NCBI GenBank assembly: GCA_933228895.1
Contig: OW121855.1
Coordinates: 31,510,698-31,574,697, forward strand
Length of the DNA stretch: 64,000 nt
Source of the DNA: Platycnemis pennipes
Taxonomy: Eukaryota; Arthropoda; Insecta; Odonata; Platycnemididae
Reading direction: 5' to 3'
Shown: in pieces, positions 59,776-64,000 of the stretch
Position numbering within the stretch: the first letter of the stretch is position 1
How the letters are laid out: each line of letters opens with the position of its first letter
Position numbers and translations under genes: made by a program
The notes under the pieces: model-generated
The model's database searches: none
Told to the model about the DNA's origin: nothing
Seen by the model: only the letters and a program-made list of their open reading frames with translations

Positions 59776-62084
59776 TTTCCTTCGCGATTTCACACAAAAG
59801 TAGTGACAAACCTCCCTTCATTGCAACTTATCTTCCCAAGATACTTCACACGCATCCACTCAACTTTCTTTCCTTTCTTGTTTACCTTGCTTTTTCTCCT
59901 CTGCCCATTTTTTGTTCATCCCGTCCCATTTCTCCATTGGCCTCCATTCACTCATATATTATCAAAAATACGCTAAAACTCTCCGTTCTCGTTTCGTGAA
60001 AGAGGTGAGAAGAGGATTGGGTAGAAGGGTGATGGAGGGGGAAGGAAAGAGGACGGATTAAAGGCTATCGTCCTTTTTTTAATCCCTCTCTTGTTTTTAT
60101 TCTTAAATGTTTTCCATTTTGAAAGGGATAAATGCCTTAATTGTATGCATTCATATATATCTTTCTACTATTCTCAAAACTAAGAACAAAGAAGTGAATA
60201 TTATGTGCATAAAAAACATTTCTTAAATTTAAATGGGAATTAAATTTATAATTAAAGGGTAAAAATGTTTTTGTGAAGCATACATATATATTTTTATTAT
60301 TCTCCAAGTGAATAAACAAAGGGACAAATACAAGGTTCATCCAAAAAATATGTCTTTATAAAAAAATTAAAATACTTTTGCTTTGCTGTTTTATCTCATA
60401 GAAATTTTCACTATAATGCTAAGTAGGTAGTTTCCAACGCTTATTTCGGCATTTTTCAGAGTGCCTTACCATTTTCTGTATCCTACTTTCATTGAAAGAA
60501 GCAGAGAGAGACAAGAAGCAGAGCATGTTGCAACTTGCTCCACGCACACTTCTTCGTTGAACCCGGATGAAACGAATTTTATCGTGAAAGATCAAGATCA
60601 CTTGGTACCTAGCAAGGTTATGAGCTCTAAGGATTATGGTTGAAATCATTCCAGGCCAGCCAAAAGTCTTCATGAATTGTTTTGCAAATTTGCTGAAATG
60701 GACGGTCATAGTCGTGAATGACTGTAATACTGAGTTTGACTGAGCTCGAATCGGAATTTTTTATAATTAATTTCAACAGAGTAAACACCACAAAGTTCTA
60801 AAAAAGTAATTGACTGTCTAACTGTTGAATAGGCGTCGATATATTACCAATGAGTGAAAGGAATTGGTGCGGATAGGCAAAATTGCGAAACTAGCGTAGC
60901 AGGGGCGAAAAAAGCATACAGGACTTCATATGCCAACGCTTAGGCATGGCATTTGAAATCTGGAATTAAACTACGACAGGACCACTCATAGTTTTGGACA
61001 TCAAACTCCACTTTGTATTCCAATCGTAATCACCATTAATATAGCCATTTTTGAGCTATTCACACAACTTAATACTGTTGTATATAAATTTAGTTTTGTA
61101 TAAATGCTCATCTTTGTTTTTTATCTTTTTTGTGAAAGATGTATTCTGTGAATGAAATCTCAGAATGTCCTCAACAGTGTTCAAATGCATCCAAAATCCC
61201 AGAGACTGCAGATCTTCAACCAGACCACAAATCGAGCTGTGTGTTAATTATGTTTAAAGATTCATTTGAATCCATTCAACGACTTTGAGGAATGGCGGGT
61301 TTTGAAGGAGAAAGAATCTCTCGTGGTCCTCTCAAAAATTTTCCGGACGAGACGAATGAAAGGTGAGGGAGGGGAAAGGATTTGGGATTGAATTTTTAGT
61401 CCCAAAACACTTGACAGTGACGGAGATTACTCACGGCGAGCACGCTCTCAGGACGTCATTTCCATTATGCATCATCCCTCGTGCAGTGCACCAGGCAACG
61501 AACTCTTGTTCCCCACTATATCCCACGTTCAGGCTCTCCGGAACGAGCAAGAGTTTTTTAAAAACCCGCAATATTCGTGCTTTTCATATTACCGCAGAAT
61601 ATGACAAAATTATGTGAAACTGCTTTTTTTACACGGAGAGTGTGCACTTGCAGAAGTTCAAGCAGTTATTAAATACTCACGAGTTGAAACTACTAAAAAT
61701 ATTCAAAAAAGATAATTGGAGGACATTTCCACAAATGACGGCATTAAATTATGCCTCAAAATGAGTTCATGTTCTTCCCATTCCCTACTGCAACAATCCT
61801 TTAGCGTTCACTGTTAGTAATCGTAATATAATCGAGAATTTCAAGGAAAGGGAACATTTTTTTATTTGACGGTGCTTCAATAGAAATTTTGAAATTGGAT
61901 TTTAGAAAAAGATCCTTAAGAGGACAGTAAAACTATACTGTAAGCGTAATCAATAATGCTGCCAAAAACTTGTGGTTGAATCATTCAAGGATTATTTTCA
62001 TATAAATTCCGAGGATTCTTGCGAAATGGAGTGGATTTTGTCCATATTGGAATAATGATTTGCAATTTTCCACAAAAAAATTCA
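59776..62084. other. Non-coding stretch, no gene seen
   Basis: Frames at 59721-59999 (plus), 60419-60709 (minus) and 61363-61617 (plus) show no recognised motif. Confidence 0.4.
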
Positions 62085-62547
62085 AACCAAATCCCAAAAG
62101 ATAAATTTAGAGTTTCCTTGTACACCTCTACTACATCATCCCGGTTTCTATGTAATAGCAAAGATAAGTTTGAAAAAGGAAATCTTAGTGGTGCATGTGA
62201 AATCACATGTTGCGAGTGTCAGGCGCAATATATTGGGCAGACAGGTAGGGAATTCACAATACAAGATTCAACGAACACAAAAAATGCATCACCCAATGAA
62301 GTTCAGCATCCATGGTGGCCAAACATATTACAGAGTGCGGCCACAGTCCAAATTTTAAAACCAAAGCCAAAGGAAAAAATTAGACGCCTTGGAACTATGT
62401 CCAACGTGCAAATTCCAATGTTTCCCTACGGAACGACCATCTATACACTTCGCATTCCCCCTCCTTTCCACTGAGTTACAACAGAGTGTTCCTAAGACAA
62501 GTTTCCACCCACCCTCTCCCATCCTCTACCCCCATTCAAAGTGTTGA
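62085..62547 (+). pseudogene. Penelope-like element GIY-YIG endonuclease end
   Basis: One frame reads SSRFLCNSKDKF, SGACEITCCECQAQYIGQTG R, the typical start of the GIY-YIG endonuclease of Penelope-like retroelements (GVYxI...C...YIGQTGR). A second frame continues RFNEHKKC, a stop, and AKHITECGH. A third continues KKLDALELC and runs to a TGA at 62545-62547. The order RF-EH, AxHI--xGH and (L)xALE is that of the family. Two frame changes (near 62262 and between about 62320 and 62375) and an internal stop make it dead. The RT domain expected upstream was not found. Confidence 0.8.
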
Positions 62548-62940
62548 GATGTCTTACTAGGAACCCCCTCACCCGCCCGCCCTCAGACGAACCCTGCCTC
62601 AAGTGGCTCACGCCCGTTAATCCGCGGAGCTGCCAGGGTGCCCAGGAACACTCTCCCTAAACCACCATTCACCTTTGGACCTTTGGAAGCAGCAGCCCGG
62701 AATTTTTGACCTGAGCCGAAAGAAGAGAAGAAGACCGCCTTCAATTATTGTTTGCCACTGATTTGTGTTTTTTCTAAGTTTGATAACCCCGAAAAAAACC
62801 CACCATTTCCCAGCTCTTCACTCCTCTCCATCCCCCTTTCACCTCCTTCTTCGGTTTTTCCATTCATCAACTCTCCTCTCTCCCCTCCTATCCGTCACCT
62901 CGTCCAAAATATGTGTATATTGGCTACACCTAAAACCATT
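62548..62940 (+). other. 3' untranslated part of Penelope-like element (inferred)
   Basis: GC-richer sequence followed by pyrimidine-rich sequence between the endonuclease stop and the hammerhead-like motif. Assignment to the element is by position only. Confidence 0.4.
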
Positions 62941-62990
62941 TGTACCCTGACGATGAAGTATCAACATTGAAACCCGGGTGCATTAAAAGA
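62941..62990 (+). ncRNA. Hammerhead-like motif at Penelope 3' side
   Basis: CTGACGA (62947-62953), an imperfect stem II, GAAA (62969-62972), then the palindrome ACCCGGGT (62972-62979). Flanks TGTACC and GGTGCA could pair as stem I. Stem II is poor (GAAG against CATT), and the base after the palindrome is G, which is not accepted at position 17, so cleavage is not expected. It lies on the same strand as, and 400 bp after, the endonuclease fragment, as in the long-terminal-repeat-like ends of Penelope elements. Confidence 0.5.
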
Positions 62991-64000
62991 TTATTTTCAC
63001 GTTGCTTTTCGGAATTTTAACATTAAATTTTGGTCTGATTTAATAAAAGATTATTTATCAACCACTACAAAGGTAGACAAATAAATTTGAACAAGTGCTA
63101 ACTAAAATTTAAAAGAATATCATATGAAGCATTATATGCAAGTGGTGTAACATTTTTATGAGAGAGATATCAACAAAAACACTCACATCAACTCCTGGAG
63201 TAGGCCAAGTATCCATTTCCAGCCGAGAGATTCAAATACAGGTACCGTTTTCAACACTCTTCCACGCATTAAGGCATCATCATTGGCATATTGATGACAA
63301 TTGACTGTCATATCTATTTCAGTTAACCCTCCGTATCACACAACATCAGAAAACCCCAATAATAACCGTCTTTGAACGATAGTTAATAGAAAAGAGCTTT
63401 AGTTTTTATGTTTCGTCTACCATATTATGCAACAAATATCGTGTTTGTGAACAACCCGGATATAGACAGCTTCGATTGAGGAAAAATTGATAAAAATAAG
63501 GAAAACCACTCTAACCAAATTCATACCATCTAAAAGTCACGTCAGGTTGAGTAAGTAATTCCATTTATTAAAATAATGAGAGCATACCGAACACACAGCT
63601 GAAGGAAAAAATAGAAACACAACAGCAGAGTGTACGCTTAATTCGCCTTGTGTACAATAAAACGGTGCAGATTTTTTTTAAATGTGAAAAATAGGTCATT
63701 CTAAGCTTCTTACTTACACATTACACATAGTCCCAAAATTTGGTTGAATCTGCTTAATCGGATTTTGAGGGAAAAACTGTGGTGAAGGATGGGGATTGTT
63801 CATATCCATTATAATAAATCAGCACCGAAGAAAATTAACTGAGTATTCAGGTTATGATTAATATGGCAATATGCCTTACGAGAGATGTGTATCTGTTAAT
63901 GAATGGGGGTGTTCACTCGGAACCGAAATTGCTATTTTGTACGCCAAATTGTTAGATGGAAACGAAAGATGAATTTTTGCGAAAAAATCACTCATGACCC
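62991..64000. other. AT-rich stretch, no gene seen
   Basis: A short echo of the element end (ataaaagattattta, about 63044-63058, against attaaaagattatttt at 62982-62997) is the only repeat seen. Confidence 0.4.

Noticed and set aside
1..64000. CRISPR array, bacterial operon, rRNA or origin
   Set aside because: No regularly spaced identical repeats with unique spacers, no rRNA-like blocks and no prokaryotic gene density.

Overview
The window looks like intergenic or intronic DNA of an animal, most likely an insect. It is AT-rich, has no gene-dense stretch or bacterial-type operon, and its longest open frame is only 195 codons. Its recognisable content is retroelement and foldback debris typical of arthropod genomes: tRNA-derived SINEs, 5'-truncated LINEs of RTE type, a Penelope-like element, hammerhead-like motifs and a foldback transposon. 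I could not fix the species. No intact protein-coding gene could be supported.

Layout. 1-16.5 kb is mostly anonymous AT-rich DNA with GC-rich patches (about 1.8-2.6, 5.4-6.1, 8.6-9.3 and 11.2-11.6 kb), a tandem duplication at 83-288, a pair of inverted hammerhead-like motifs at 4.58-4.69 kb and an old SINE piece at 7.4 kb. 16519-19157 is the most striking object: a 2.6-kb foldback element with roughly 975-bp inverted arms, each a tandem array of about 138-bp units and each carrying four DR1 nuclear-receptor half-site pairs. 19.2-26.2 kb holds GC-rich or purine-rich patches, an inverted duplication of a coding-like stretch (23.36-23.57 kb) and a tRNA-Ala-like relic (24.9 kb). A truncated LINE with a perfect 38-bp palindrome in its 3' end lies at 26.2-26.7 kb.

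27-48 kb contains further GC patches, a decayed LINE tail (29.4-29.7 kb), a SINE head (30.1 kb), a hammerhead-like core closed by a 35-bp inverted repeat (32.3 kb), local and dispersed direct repeats (34.1-34.5; 35.9/38.7 kb), a possible broken FN3-domain gene piece (40.7-41.2 kb) and two SINE copies (43.0 and 43.8 kb). 47.9-49.0 kb is a diverged block repeated about 2.5 times.

48-64 kb holds strong hairpins (48.23, 54.90, 57.02-57.21 kb), a full-length SINE with target-site duplications (55.40-55.76 kb), a coding-like but frameshifted relic of an unidentified protein on the minus strand (58.11-58.60 kb), one LINE nested inside another (58.80-59.78 kb) and a Penelope-like GIY-YIG endonuclease end with a hammerhead-like motif about 0.4 kb downstream (62.09-62.99 kb).

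The features do not form a pathway. What links them is mobile-element biology: self-cleaving-ribozyme-like motifs tied to Penelope elements, a SINE family with at least four copies, LINE nesting, and a foldback element that could scatter nuclear-receptor binding sites. All percentages and alignments were made by eye.
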